Part shown: in pieces, positions 9,452-17,927 of the stretch
Layout of the letters: each line of letters opens with the position of its first letter
Numbering within the stretch: the stretch's first letter is position 1
Assembly: GCA_020446675.1 (NCBI GenBank)
Contig: JAGREE010000001.1
Span: forward strand, 1 to 64,000
Direction: 5' to 3'
Origin: Alphaproteobacteria bacterium
Lineage (GTDB): Bacteria > Pseudomonadota > Alphaproteobacteria > Sphingomonadales > Emcibacteraceae
DNA: 64,000 nucleotides
Notes under the pieces: generated by a model
What the model was told of the DNA's origin: nothing
Seen by the model: only the letters and a program-made list of their open reading frames with translations
Database searches by the model: none
Translations under genes and position numbers: made by a program

Positions 9452-10144
9452 ATGATTTTTTTAGTGAAAGACGGTTTTATGATGCGGGTGGTATTTTCCT
9501 TAATTTCAGGGCTTTTGATGATGGTGAGCGGGGCGGTCGCGGGAACGGTTTATGACCATGTGCCGGATAACCCGCCGAAGGACGCGAACTATATCATTTA
9601 TTCCCACGGCCTTATTGTTGAGGGGACTGATGAACGCCCGGTCCACCCCGACTATGGCGTTTATGAATTCCCGGCCATTAAAGACGCACTGTCAGAGCCG
9701 GATTTTACCGTCATCGCCGTTCACCGCCCGGCCGGGATCGCGGCGGAGGAGCATAGCAAAGTGCTGGTTAAAATGGTGCGGGATTTGATAGTCAAGGGCG
9801 TTAAGCCAGCGCAGATCACCCTGGTCGGCTTTTCCCAAGGCGGTTATATCACCGGTATGGCGTCCGCCCAGCTTAGCGATACACCCATCGACACAGTGAT
9901 TATGGCGGCCTGCTGGAGCTGGACCGAAAAGCAGCCGGATGTTAAACTGAATGGCAATTTCCTGTCCATATATGAGCGTTCCGACGCTGTCGGCTCCTGC
10001 AAACGCTTGGCAGACAGGAGTGATCATTTAAAATCATTCAAAGAGGTGGAGATCAACACCGGCAAAAAACACGGTGCTTTTTTCCAGCCGCGCGATGCAT
10101 GGCTTAATCCCATAAAGGAATGGATAGGGGAAATAAAAAAATAA
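9452..10144 (+). CDS. Exported alpha/beta hydrolase
   Basis: A 230-residue exported hydrolase. The leader MRVVFSLISGLLMMVSGAVAG is a Sec signal peptide. The nucleophile elbow GFSQG places Ser at about residue 128; the likely acid is Asp178 (ERSDAVG) and His207 (KKHGAFF) completes the triad. The SHG at about 51-53 is the oxyanion-hole loop. GGGGA at 9440-9444 favours the ATG at 9452; ATGs at 9479 and 9482 would give a shorter leader. The fold covers esterases, lipases and thioesterases; the substrate is unknown. Base composition returns to the genome norm here. Confidence 0.85.
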   Translation: MIFLVKDGFMMRVVFSLISGLLMMVSGAVAGTVYDHVPDNPPKDANYIIYSHGLIVEGTDERPVHPDYGVYEFPAIKDALSEPDFTVIAVHRPAGIAAEEHSKVLVKMVRDLIVKGVKPAQITLVGFSQGGYITGMASAQLSDTPIDTVIMAACWSWTEKQPDVKLNGNFLSIYERSDAVGSCKRLADRSDHLKSFKEVEINTGKKHGAFFQPRDAWLNPIKEWIGEIKK

Positions 10145-10186
10145 AAAGTTAAATATATCTGTAATATTCTTTTGTTATAAGGGACT

Positions 10187-10206
10187 TATCAATAGAAACA
10201 TTGATA
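10187..10206. promoter_or_regulatory. Perfect 7-bp inverted repeat
   Basis: TATCAAT-N6-ATTGATA, a perfect palindromic pair 16 bp before the small frame at 10223. The geometry suits a dimeric repressor, but no regulator gene lies beside it, so this is only a candidate operator. Confidence 0.35.
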
Positions 10207-10222
10207 CAGAAAAGAGGGTTTT

Positions 10223-10507
10223 ATGGATAAAAAGACGTTGGGGGGCCGTAAAGACCGGCTCTCATTTGAAGACTGGAAAGCGCGGATCCTCCGTGATCAG
10301 CGGCTTTTCCCGGAGGTAAGGGTTTTCCCGCCACTCAGTCAAAATTCCGACCACAAACAGCAAAAAAACAGGGCGCCTTTCGCGCCTTTTTTTGTGGGCG
10401 GATCAAATTCAGCAAACAGCAATCAGATAAAGGAAACAGGGAATGGGCCGAAAAGGGGCAATGAAGCGGCGGCGGCCGATAAATATTCACCCGACAATGC
10501 GGCTTAA
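10223..10507 (+). CDS. Possible small protein of unknown function
   Basis: A 94-residue frame starting MDKKTLGGRK, with an AGAGGG site 4 bases before the ATG. The first 30 residues look protein-like (LSFEDWKARILRDQRLFPE). The rest is low-complexity, rich in Asn, Ala, Lys and Pro. A rho-independent terminator lies inside the frame, so a full-length product is doubtful. Either the real product is shorter, or the region is a remnant or a small RNA. Confidence 0.3.
   Translation: MDKKTLGGRKDRLSFEDWKARILRDQRLFPEVRVFPPLSQNSDHKQQKNRAPFAPFFVGGSNSANSNQIKETGNGPKRGNEAAAADKYSPDNAA
10372..10393 (+). terminator. Rho-independent terminator
   Basis: GGCGC-CTTTC-GCGCC followed by seven T. A run of A precedes the stem. 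It would stop transcription coming from the hydrolase gene at 9452 or from a promoter near 10187. Confidence 0.6.
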
Positions 10508-10617
10508 CACCGTACTGTTTATGATCCCAAAAAGGATAATGAAAGGGTTTTGCTGACTGACATCCGGTGCCAGAGGCAGCGGGGTAAATGGCTTCTGTAT
10601 TTGATAAGGGAAGATAG

Positions 10618-11028
10618 GTTTGTTTATTTTTTCTTGACATCTTTGGGTCCCCGACTGACCATTTTCATGAAGCGATTTTTATAAAAGGGAATTTCAATCC
10701 GGCATTTGCCTCCATGCTTAGTTATCCGCTTTATTACCTCATAAAAAAGGAAAAGCCTGATAAGAAGGGTAGTATTACAGAAAGCAGAACAATTAATAGT
10801 CCTTCAGAGATTGGCCGCCATTATAAAAGTATTGTTACACAAGAATTCAAGGATGTGATGGCTTGTGCTTCAATAAATAAATTTAGTGTGTTGGAAAATT
10901 TTGACATATTGCTTGCCCGTGGGTTTATCCATTTTGATCTGGATAAAACTTCTGATGAGGTCAAAATATTCGGAGTAGGTGTTTTTGTAAAAGCACAGCA
11001 AGATTGGTTTGAAAAATATTGCCAATAG
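10618..11028 (+). pseudogene. Truncated paralogue of the exported protein at 11070
   Basis: The frame is open from 10618, but the first ATG is at 10714 (104 codons). From there it aligns along its whole length to residues about 95-197 of the next gene: ML(S/I)YP, then SEI-HYK-I, DVMACAS, F-ILLARG and a C-terminal Cys-Gln. Homology starts a little before the ATG (FNPAFASML versus DEQAFASML), so the ATG is internal to the domain. The signal peptide and the N-terminal half are missing. It is best read as a decayed or partly deleted tandem copy. Confidence 0.6.
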
Positions 11029-11069
11029 AAAGGTTTAGTAATGCCTTACGCAAGGAGATATGATTAAAA

Positions 11070-11663
11070 ATGGCGATTTTAGCATCAATGCTTGTTTATC
11101 TGGCGGCCTTGTCGGCGGGGACGGATTTCCCCGCCAGTATGAGCGAAAAGGAAAAAACCTGTCTGCTGACCGTGTGGCAAAGAACCCTGCCGAGTGACGA
11201 GGAAAAGCAGTTCGATATGGACAATGACGTGGATATTAATGGGTTATTTTATTCGTGCGAAAATAATATAACGGCAACGGAGCTGCAAAAATCACAGACA
11301 AAAATAAAAACAGCCATAAAAAATGATGATGAACAGGCCTTTGCCAGCATGCTGATATATCCTTTTGTTTATACGCCAAAGCGAAATGAACCTGATGAAG
11401 ATGGGAGTTTATTCGATTATAGAAAATTAAATAATGCTTCTGAAATTCATCAACATTATAAAGCTATTACACCGCCTCTATTTAGGGACGTAATGGCCTG
11501 TGCTTCATTATCAAAAATGAGTGCATCTGGAAATTTTGGAATATTGCTGGCCCGTGGTTATATTTATTTTGAACGGGATACTGCATCTGGTGAAATTAAA
11601 ATGTTAACGATACATGCCTATACCAACTTACAGAAAGAATGGCTTAAGGATCATTGCCAATAA
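11070..11663 (+). CDS. Exported protein of unknown function
   Basis: A 197-residue protein with a short signal-like N-terminus (MAILASMLVYLAALSAG). The mature part has Cys residues near 30, 56 and 158 and a final Cys-Gln, suggesting disulfides in the periplasm. The C-terminal half (residues 95-197) has a broken copy directly upstream. AAGGAG at 11052-11057 lies 12 bases before the ATG at 11070; a nearer ATG at 11060 opens a different frame that soon stops. The C-terminal part is more AT-rich than the N-terminal part. No family recognised. Confidence 0.6.
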   Translation: MAILASMLVYLAALSAGTDFPASMSEKEKTCLLTVWQRTLPSDEEKQFDMDNDVDINGLFYSCENNITATELQKSQTKIKTAIKNDDEQAFASMLIYPFVYTPKRNEPDEDGSLFDYRKLNNASEIHQHYKAITPPLFRDVMACASLSKMSASGNFGILLARGYIYFERDTASGEIKMLTIHAYTNLQKEWLKDHCQ

Positions 11664-11695
11664 TGTCTTTATCCAGGTGGCTAGGCAAAAAATAA

Positions 11696-11726
11696 AAAGG
11701 CCCCAATAGGATGGAGCCTTTTTTTA
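11696..11726. terminator. Bidirectional terminator
   Basis: AAAGGCCCC and GGAGCCTTT form an imperfect stem, with A-run on the left and T-run on the right. It lies between convergent genes ending at 11663 and 11745 and can serve both. Confidence 0.7.
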
Positions 11727-11744
11727 ATGTAATGGTTTAGAAAA

Positions 11745-13088
11745 CTAAATTGCGTCGATCGCTTTTTTCATGGCGTTTAGGGCGCCATGCAGTTTTCTGT
11801 GGGTGGTGGCCAGGTTCATCCGCATATAGCCGACACCGTTCTGACCATAGTTTTCGCCCTGGTTAAGGTTGACACCGGCTTTCTGGATGAAGAAGTCCTT
11901 CAGCATATCGCCAATCCGTTTATCGCCCATTGGTTTGCCGAGCTTTTTGGCAACGGCAGAACAGTCGATAAAGGCGAGGTATGTGCCTTCCTGAACCTTG
12001 TATTTAACGTCCTTCATTTCATCGGCGCAGAATTTTTCAAGGAAATGGCAGTTGCCGTCAATATAGGCGCGCATATCATCCATATATTCAGCGCCGTATT
12101 TATAGGCGGCGTTACAGGCGATCATGCCGAGCGCATTAAGCGAGCCGCGCTGATGGCCGTGTTTTTTAAGCTCAGTGATATAGTCATCATTGTCCGAGAA
12201 CAGATAGGCCACATGATGAGCGGCGAGGTTGAATGATTTACTGGTTGATTTTAGTGTATAGCTGTTTTGCGCATATTTGGCACCAATGTTGGCATATGGT
12301 GTATATTTCGCGTGTTTGTTGACAAAGTCGCAGTGGATTTCATCAGCCACAACAAGTACACCTTTTGACAGGCAGAGATCGCCCATTGCCCGCATTTCAT
12401 CAACGGTCCAGCAGTTACCAGTCGGGTTCTGCGGGTTACAGAAGAGCATGACTTTTACATCATTTTCGTCAATCTGTTTTGCCATTGTGTCCAGATCCAT
12501 GGTCCAACGGCCATCGACCAGCTTAAGCGGGTTTTCAAGTGCCGAGAACTGGGCGGTTTTGATGATGCCGAAGAAACCGGAATAACCAGGCGTTTGCACC
12601 AGAACAGGTTTTGCTTCCTTGTTATGGGTCAGAAGAATGGAAAGAACACCGTCAAGTACACCGATGGCATTGAGGATATTCTCTCGTTTCACATCCTGAT
12701 TATAGCGTTTTTTGTTCCAGGCGATGATATTGTCATAAAAATCGATCGGTGCCGGATGATATCCCCAGTTTTCATGGCCCATGCGGGTCATAAGCGCTTC
12801 GGTGATGCGCGGAAATGTTCTGAAGTCCATATCGGCAACACCCATTGGGAAGGGTACATCATAGGGGCGGTTCGCTTTGCGGATCATGTCCCATTTGCTG
12901 TCCCCGGCGCCGATACGGTTGAATTCTTCGTTTAGGTCATAGGTCATTGACATTCCCATGCCACCCATACCTTTGGCAGATGCCAGTTGTGGCAGTGCTA
13001 CACTTCCCCCCAGTGCACTACCGATCAGGGCTGTTGCCCCGGCCCCTTTCATAAAAAAGCGGCGATTTAGTTTTGATTTTTCGTCCAT
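11745..13088 (-). CDS. Tat-exported PLP-dependent aminotransferase, MalY/PatB type (copy 1)
   Basis: A 447-residue fold-type I aminotransferase/lyase with a twin-arginine leader (NRRFFMKGAG near residue 8, then a weakly hydrophobic stretch). Core motifs are GVADMDFR, NPQNPTGNCW, the PLP-ring Asp249 in ADEIHCDFV, and the Schiff-base lysine Lys284 in STSKSFNLAAH. MalY/PatB enzymes cleave C-S bonds of cystathionine or act as aminotransferases. The Tat signal implies a folded, PLP-loaded enzyme in the periplasm. The ATG at 13088 has a GGGAGGAT site; a longer frame from 13130 has none. Two paralogues lie at 13205 and 44163. Confidence 0.9.
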   Translation of the reverse strand: MDEKSKLNRRFFMKGAGATALIGSALGGSVALPQLASAKGMGGMGMSMTYDLNEEFNRIGAGDSKWDMIRKANRPYDVPFPMGVADMDFRTFPRITEALMTRMGHENWGYHPAPIDFYDNIIAWNKKRYNQDVKRENILNAIGVLDGVLSILLTHNKEAKPVLVQTPGYSGFFGIIKTAQFSALENPLKLVDGRWTMDLDTMAKQIDENDVKVMLFCNPQNPTGNCWTVDEMRAMGDLCLSKGVLVVADEIHCDFVNKHAKYTPYANIGAKYAQNSYTLKSTSKSFNLAAHHVAYLFSDNDDYITELKKHGHQRGSLNALGMIACNAAYKYGAEYMDDMRAYIDGNCHFLEKFCADEMKDVKYKVQEGTYLAFIDCSAVAKKLGKPMGDKRIGDMLKDFFIQKAGVNLNQGENYGQNGVGYMRMNLATTHRKLHGALNAMKKAIDAI

Positions 13089-13122
13089 TTTATCCTCCCT
13101 GGTATATTTTGAGAGCATATCG

Positions 13123-13147
13123 TGCATCAATCATTGAACGCTGTCAA
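13123..13147 (-). promoter_or_regulatory. TTGACA-N15-TGCA promoter-like element
   Basis: Read on the minus strand this is TTGACA, 15 bases, then TGCA, 35 bp before the start of the aminotransferase at 13088. The same element with the same spacing precedes both paralogues (14663-14687 and 45604-45628). TTGACA suits a -35 box, and TGC sits where an extended -10 would be. Confidence 0.5.
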
Positions 13148-13157
13148 TGTTGGCCAT

Positions 13158-13187
13158 AAAAAAAGCCCCGAAAAATCGGGGCCTTTT
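13158..13187 (-). terminator. Rho-independent terminator
   Basis: On the minus strand GCCCCGA-TTTT-TCGGGGC is followed by seven T. It ends the transcript of the second aminotransferase (stop at 13205), so copies 1 and 2 are separate transcription units. Confidence 0.85.
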
Positions 13188-13204
13188 AGACTAAAGTATA
13201 TAGG

Positions 13205-14608
13205 TCAGAGGGCGTTGATGGCCGCTTCGATATTGGTAAGCGCCTTGGTGATCATGGCGCGGTTGGTGGCAAGGTTCATGCGCATGAACCCGTCCCCGCC
13301 TTTACCATAATCCTGTCCGGCATTGATATCAACGCGGGCATTATCCATCACCCATTCCTTGACATAACGTCCGGCGGTATAGTTTTTAATGACTTCACCG
13401 TTGAAAAAGTCCATTTCCGTTACATTATTTTTGGTATTATAATCGGTCAGTTCCTTTGCCTTTTTATGGGCGTCGAGCTTGTCATAAAGTCCGGTGCAGT
13501 CGAGCCAGGCCAGATAGGTTCCTTCCTGAGGATGATATTTAATCAGCGGGATACGGTCGTCACAGAATTTTGCCACATAGCGGGTGTTTTCGGTGAGGTA
13601 CGCATTCTGTTCATCAATATAGTCATCGCCATGCTGCAGGGCGACGTTAGACGCGATCATCCCCATAATATTAAGCAGAAGGCGCTGATGTCCATTATCA
13701 AGGACACGGTCAATATAACTGCGGTTATCGGAATAGAAATAGGCGGTTCTGTGCCCGGCGAGGTTAAAGGATTTGCTGGCTGATTTTAAGGTAAAGCTGT
13801 TTTGCGCATAGGCCTGACCCAATGAAGCGTAAGGGGTATATTTATGACCGTCCATGACAAAATCACAATGGATTTCATCGGCAATCACAAGGCAGCCATG
13901 CTTGTTACAGATATCACCCATTTTGCGCAGCTCATCCGCGGTCCAGCAATTGCCGGTCGGATTTTGCGGATTACAGAGTATGAATAGTTTAATGCCGCCG
14001 GCAATCTGCTTTTCAAAATCATCATAATCAACCTGATAACGGCCGTTTACCTGCTTCATTTCGCTTTCAGCAGAATGCATTCTTGCATCGTGGATTGTAT
14101 GAAAAAAGCTTGAATAAGTCGGGGTTGTCAGAAGCACATGATCCCCTTTTTTGCCAAAGGCGAGTAAAATGGAGAGAACCCCGTCAAGAACACCAAGGCT
14201 GTTTAGGATATTGGCTTTTGGGATATCAACGCCGTAGCGACGCTTGTTCCAGGCAACGATATTATCCTGATAATCCATCGGCGGCAGTTCATAGCCCCAG
14301 TTTTCAATTTCAAGCCGTTTTTTAAGGGCTTCTGTCACCGCAGGCAGGGCGCGAAAATCCATATCGGCGATTCCCATGCCCACATCCAGTGTTTTGCCCG
14401 GATTAATCATTTTAATATAATCAAATTTAATGCTGTTGGTGCCAACGCGGTCATAGCCCGCATCAAAATTTACAGTGTCCGACATACCGCCCATTTGCCC
14501 CATGGCGGCAGCCGAAAGTGACACACTTCCCATAGTTCCCCCAATGACAGCCCCCGCGCCAACGGTTTTCATAAAGAAACGCCGATTTAATTTTGTTTGA
14601 TTTGTCAT
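13205..14608 (-). CDS. Tat-exported PLP-dependent aminotransferase, MalY/PatB type (copy 2)
   Basis: A 467-residue paralogue of the neighbours at 11745 and 44163. The twin-arginine leader is NRRFFMKTVGAG at residues 8-19. PLP-site motifs are GIADMDFR, NPQNPTGNCW, ADEIHCDFV and Lys279 in SASKSFNLAGH. Compared with the others it has an extra segment of about 20-25 residues in the C-terminal domain (roughly 380-410), close to the substrate entrance in this fold, so its substrate may differ. It is divergent from ppx/gppA. Periplasmic location is inferred from the Tat signal only. Confidence 0.9.
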   Translation of the reverse strand: MTNQTKLNRRFFMKTVGAGAVIGGTMGSVSLSAAAMGQMGGMSDTVNFDAGYDRVGTNSIKFDYIKMINPGKTLDVGMGIADMDFRALPAVTEALKKRLEIENWGYELPPMDYQDNIVAWNKRRYGVDIPKANILNSLGVLDGVLSILLAFGKKGDHVLLTTPTYSSFFHTIHDARMHSAESEMKQVNGRYQVDYDDFEKQIAGGIKLFILCNPQNPTGNCWTADELRKMGDICNKHGCLVIADEIHCDFVMDGHKYTPYASLGQAYAQNSFTLKSASKSFNLAGHRTAYFYSDNRSYIDRVLDNGHQRLLLNIMGMIASNVALQHGDDYIDEQNAYLTENTRYVAKFCDDRIPLIKYHPQEGTYLAWLDCTGLYDKLDAHKKAKELTDYNTKNNVTEMDFFNGEVIKNYTAGRYVKEWVMDNARVDINAGQDYGKGGDGFMRMNLATNRAMITKALTNIEAAINAL

Positions 14609-14662
14609 TTGAAACTTTCTCCCTTACTCTTTTATCAGAAATTGCTTATTAAAATAAGAAAC

Positions 14663-14687
14663 TGCATTATAAAGGTGACGCTGTCAA
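14663..14687 (-). promoter_or_regulatory. TTGACA-N15-TGCA promoter-like element
   Basis: Minus-strand TTGACA, 15 bases, TGCA, 55 bp before the start of the aminotransferase at 14608. Identical spacing to the elements before the two paralogues. A TATAAT occurs only 10 bases after TTGACA, which is too close to serve as its -10 box. Confidence 0.5.
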
Positions 14688-14697
14688 CTTACGTTTT

Positions 14698-14726
14698 TTG
14701 ACCAGTTAGGAAAAATTGAATAAGTT
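14698..14726 (+). promoter_or_regulatory. Candidate promoter for ppx/gppA
   Basis: TTGACC, a 17-base spacer, then TAAGTT. It lies about 80 bp before the ATG at 14804, in the gap between divergent genes. Called by eye. Confidence 0.35.
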
Positions 14727-14803
14727 TTTTCTATGAAGCATTGTCACACAGTACTATATACGTAGAATATAAATAACGAACAGACGATCAGGCCCAATTC
14801 AGA

Positions 14804-15970
14804 ATGAAAAATAATTATAATGGTGATGGTTACGCAGAACAAAAGCGGGCTGCGCGGGGGGAAAAGCAGGACCGTTCATCACCAAAAAAACGGCGAAATA
14901 AGGAACCGAGCAAAAGCCACGTATATGGTGTTGTTGATCTGGGCACCAATAACTGCCGGCTATTGGTGGCGGTGCCAAACGCAAACGGGTTTAAGGTTAT
15001 TGACAGTTTTTCCCGTATTGTCCGCCTTGGCGAAGGGTTAAAGGAACAGAAAAAAATATCACCTGAAGCTACGAACCGGACCGTGTCGGCCTTAAAAATC
15101 TGTATGGAAAAAATGCGCCGCCGTGGTGTGACCCGCATGTGGAACGTGGCGACGCAGGCCTGCCGCGAAGCGGAGAATGGCGCTGAATTTGTTAAAACCA
15201 TTGAAGACCAGGTGAAAATCAGCCTTGATATTATCAACCCGCAGGAGGAAGCCCGCCTGGCGGTAATGGGTTGTAAGGAACTGCTTGATACAAAATACAA
15301 CAGTGGCATTATTTTTGATATTGGTGGCGGCAGCACTGAAATTATCTGGATCAATTTCTGTAAAAAACGCATTCCTGAAATTATTGACTGGATTTCAATC
15401 CCGCTTGGGGTTGTGAACCTGTCGGAAGAATATGGCACCCGTGAAGCGCTGCCAATCGCCCATTACGAAGAAATGAAAGAACGGGTTAAGGACCATATTG
15501 TCCCGTTTGAGAAGAAGCATAATATTGCCAGTTCCATTGAAGAAAACCGGGTACAGCTTATGGGAACTTCAGGCACAGTAACAACACTGACAAGTATGCA
15601 TCTTAATCAGGCAATTTATGACCGGAACGAAGTGGACGGCGCATGGATGAAAGCAGGCGATCTGATTAATCTTTGTCAGGATCTTGCAAAACTTGATTAT
15701 GCGGAACGGCTGGCGCTGAACAATATTGGCAATGACAGGGCCGAACTGGTGGTGGCGGGTTGCGCCATTCTGGACGCGATTATTGATGTGTGGCCGATTG
15801 ATGATGTGCGGGTGGCGGACCGCGGTATCCGCGAAGGAATGCTTCATCACCTGATGGATGAGCAGCGCCAGAAAAATAAGGCAACCCGAAGAAAGCGGTC
15901 CCGGAAGAAATATTATCTCAAACGCAAAAGAAAAAAGCCCGCAAACCCGGAGCAGGGGGCAAATGATTAA
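14804..15970 (+). CDS. Ppx/GppA family phosphatase
   Basis: A 388-residue exopolyphosphatase/guanosine pentaphosphatase-family enzyme of the ASKHA fold. The first phosphate loop VDLGTNNCRLL lies at about 44-54 after a basic, disordered N-terminus of 40 residues. The second phosphate loop is FDIGGGSTE near 172-180; GTSGTVTTL marks the adenosine/phosphate region and ADRGIREGML the C-terminal signature. Members split phosphate from polyphosphate or pppGpp in the cytoplasm. It overlaps rlmE by 8 bp, a pairing common in alphaproteobacteria. Which of the two activities dominates cannot be told. Confidence 0.93.
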   Translation: MKNNYNGDGYAEQKRAARGEKQDRSSPKKRRNKEPSKSHVYGVVDLGTNNCRLLVAVPNANGFKVIDSFSRIVRLGEGLKEQKKISPEATNRTVSALKICMEKMRRRGVTRMWNVATQACREAENGAEFVKTIEDQVKISLDIINPQEEARLAVMGCKELLDTKYNSGIIFDIGGGSTEIIWINFCKKRIPEIIDWISIPLGVVNLSEEYGTREALPIAHYEEMKERVKDHIVPFEKKHNIASSIEENRVQLMGTSGTVTTLTSMHLNQAIYDRNEVDGAWMKAGDLINLCQDLAKLDYAERLALNNIGNDRAELVVAGCAILDAIIDVWPIDDVRVADRGIREGMLHHLMDEQRQKNKATRRKRSRKKYYLKRKRKKPANPEQGAND

Positions 15971-16676
15971 GAAACCCAAGCTCAGCAAAACCGGCAAGGA
16001 AAGAAAGCTTGACCCGCGCGGGATTGTCCGCGGTGAAAAAACACGGGTCAAAACGGCGCGTTACCGAAAGTCATCATCAACACGCTGGCTGCAAAGGCAG
16101 CTTAATGATCCTTATGTGGCTGCGGCAAAGCGCGACGGATACCGCAGCAGGGCGGCTTATAAACTGCTGGAACTTGATGAAAAATTTAATTTCCTGCATG
16201 GGGTAAAATCGGTTGTTGATCTTGGCGCGGCACCGGGCGGCTGGACCCAGGTTGCGGCAAAGGAATGCGCGGGCGATGTGCGGATCGTCGGCATTGACCT
16301 TCTGGATGTGGCACCAGTGGCGGGGGCAACTATCCTGAAAATGGATTTCACCACAGACGAGGCGGAAAAAGCACTGCTGGAGCTGATTGACGGGCCTGTC
16401 GGGCTGGTGATGAGCGACATGGCCGCTGACACAACCGGGCACCAGAATACCGATTATTTAAGGACCATCGCACTTGCCGAGCTGGCCTTTGATTTCGCGA
16501 CCAAGGTTCTTGTTAAAAATGGCACTTTTGTAACCAAGGTTTTTGCCGGGGGGACTGATAACCAACTTCTTGATGATATCAAGAAACGCTTTAAAACCGT
16601 CCGCCATTATAAACCGCCCGCCAGCCGCTCGGAAAGCAAGGAAACCTACCTCGTGGCGCAGGGGTTTCTTGGGTAA
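15963..16676 (+). CDS. rlmE: 23S rRNA (uridine-2'-O)-methyltransferase RlmE (FtsJ)
   Basis: A 237-residue SAM-dependent enzyme that methylates the 2'-OH of U2552 in the 23S rRNA A-loop. The N-terminus is basic (KARYRKSSSTRWLQRQ). DGYRSRAAYKLLELDEK carries the first catalytic Lys, VVDLGAAPGGWTQVA binds SAM, SDMAADTTGH holds the catalytic Asp, and the K-x-E end (SRSESKETYLVAQGF) completes the K-D-K-E tetrad. ATG at 15963 is chosen: it follows a GGGGG ribosome site and overlaps the ppx stop by 8 bp, while the frame from 15858 would run through ppx. Confidence 0.95.
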   Translation: MIKKPKLSKTGKERKLDPRGIVRGEKTRVKTARYRKSSSTRWLQRQLNDPYVAAAKRDGYRSRAAYKLLELDEKFNFLHGVKSVVDLGAAPGGWTQVAAKECAGDVRIVGIDLLDVAPVAGATILKMDFTTDEAEKALLELIDGPVGLVMSDMAADTTGHQNTDYLRTIALAELAFDFATKVLVKNGTFVTKVFAGGTDNQLLDDIKKRFKTVRHYKPPASRSESKETYLVAQGFLG

Positions 16677-16779
16677 GCTGAACAGTCACAGAAATTTTCC
16701 AAATTACCAATAGCCATCCATTTCCAATTAATGTTACATAGAAGACTAAGCAAAACGGAAGTGATGAGCATAGAGGCTT

Positions 16780-17904
16780 ATGGAAGAAACAGAGAAATTT
16801 TTACCGCGAAAAACCCTTGATCTTATCGGTCATGAAGGGGCAGAAGGGCTATTTCTGGATGCGTTTAACGCGGGTAAAATTCACCATGCCTGGATGATTA
16901 CCGGCCCCAAGGGGATCGGTAAGGCAACGTTGGCCTATAAAATGGCGCGCTTTTTGCTGAATAATCCGCCCGGTGAGGATGAAGGACCGGGGCTGTTCGG
17001 GGATGTGCTGGAAAAAGTGGCACTAACGTCGCTGGACACCAATATTGAAAGCCGGGAAAACAGTCTGATCAGCGCCAGTAGCCATGCCGATCTGTTGGTT
17101 GTTGAGCGGACGGAAGACCCGAAAACGGGTAAACTCCGCAACAATATTCTGGTGGATGATGTGCGGCGCATAAATGATTTTTTTCATAAAACGTCAACGG
17201 CCGGTGGCTGGCGGGTGGCGATTGTTGATACGGCCGATGAAATGAACCGCAACGCCGCCAACGCGATTTTGAAAATACTGGAAGAGCCGCCATCAAATTC
17301 CATTCTGATCATTCTGGCCCATGCGCCGGGGCGGTTACTGCCGACGATCAAATCACGCTGCCGCATGCTGCCGCTAAAACCGTTAAAATCGGAAACGGTA
17401 AAAGAAATACTGCAAAATAAATTCCCCGATATGGAGGAACATTTCATTGATGGCTATGTGGCCCTGACCAACGGCAGTCCGGGCAAGGCCATATCACTGA
17501 TCAATCATGACGGGCTTAAGCTTTATGGGGATCTTTTGAGCCTGCTTTCCTCAATGCCGGATATTAATGTGCCGATGATGCATCAATTTGCCGATGATAT
17601 AACGTCGAAAAAATCGGGCGATATGTTCCAGCTTTTTTATGAACTGCTCAGCCGCTTTATCAGCCGCATGATCCGCCATGTCAGTTATCAGGGAACCAGT
17701 CATATTCATAATATCAACCCGGCACTTGAAAATGAGTTCGCGCTGATGGAAAAAATGGGCACAATAATTCCCCTTGATCAATGGGCGGAGCTGTGGGAAA
17801 AGATAGCCGAAAAAATGAAAGAGACGGATGCGCTGAATATGGACCCGAAACAGACGGTTCTTGATATTCTGAATATGATCAGCGCAGCACTTCGCTTAAA
17901 TTAG
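16780..17904 (+). CDS. holB: DNA polymerase III subunit delta'
   Basis: A 374-residue clamp-loader subunit. Early motifs HHAWMITGPKGIGKATLAYKMAR (about 35-57, in parts) contain a P-loop-like GPKGIGKAT. The central DVRRINDFFHKTS and EEPPSNSILIILAHAPGRLLPTIKSRC match the AAA+ sensor and arginine-finger region (SRC motif). It acts in the cytoplasm with delta, gamma/tau to load the beta clamp. In many alphaproteobacteria a tmk gene precedes holB; here rlmE does, with 103 bp between. metG follows after 23 bp. Confidence 0.93.
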   Translation: MEETEKFLPRKTLDLIGHEGAEGLFLDAFNAGKIHHAWMITGPKGIGKATLAYKMARFLLNNPPGEDEGPGLFGDVLEKVALTSLDTNIESRENSLISASSHADLLVVERTEDPKTGKLRNNILVDDVRRINDFFHKTSTAGGWRVAIVDTADEMNRNAANAILKILEEPPSNSILIILAHAPGRLLPTIKSRCRMLPLKPLKSETVKEILQNKFPDMEEHFIDGYVALTNGSPGKAISLINHDGLKLYGDLLSLLSSMPDINVPMMHQFADDITSKKSGDMFQLFYELLSRFISRMIRHVSYQGTSHIHNINPALENEFALMEKMGTIIPLDQWAELWEKIAEKMKETDALNMDPKQTVLDILNMISAALRLN

Positions 17905-17927
17905 ACTGTTAAGAAAGAAAATATTAA

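Noticed and set aside
10508..10617. Possible continuation of the 94-residue frame past its stop
   Set aside because: The next frame (YDPKKDNERVLLTD...) is open, but no family or start signal supports it; recorded only as non-coding.
11060..11069. ATG at 11060 as start of the exported protein, with an A-run indel
   Set aside because: It lies only 2 bases from the AAGGAG site and its frame stops early; the ATG at 11070 gives a signal peptide and needs no frameshift.
14667..14687. TTGACA followed by TATAAT on the minus strand before the second Tat aminotransferase
   Set aside because: The spacer is only 10 bases, too short for a sigma-70 promoter; the TTGACA-N15-TGCA reading shared with the paralogues is kept instead.
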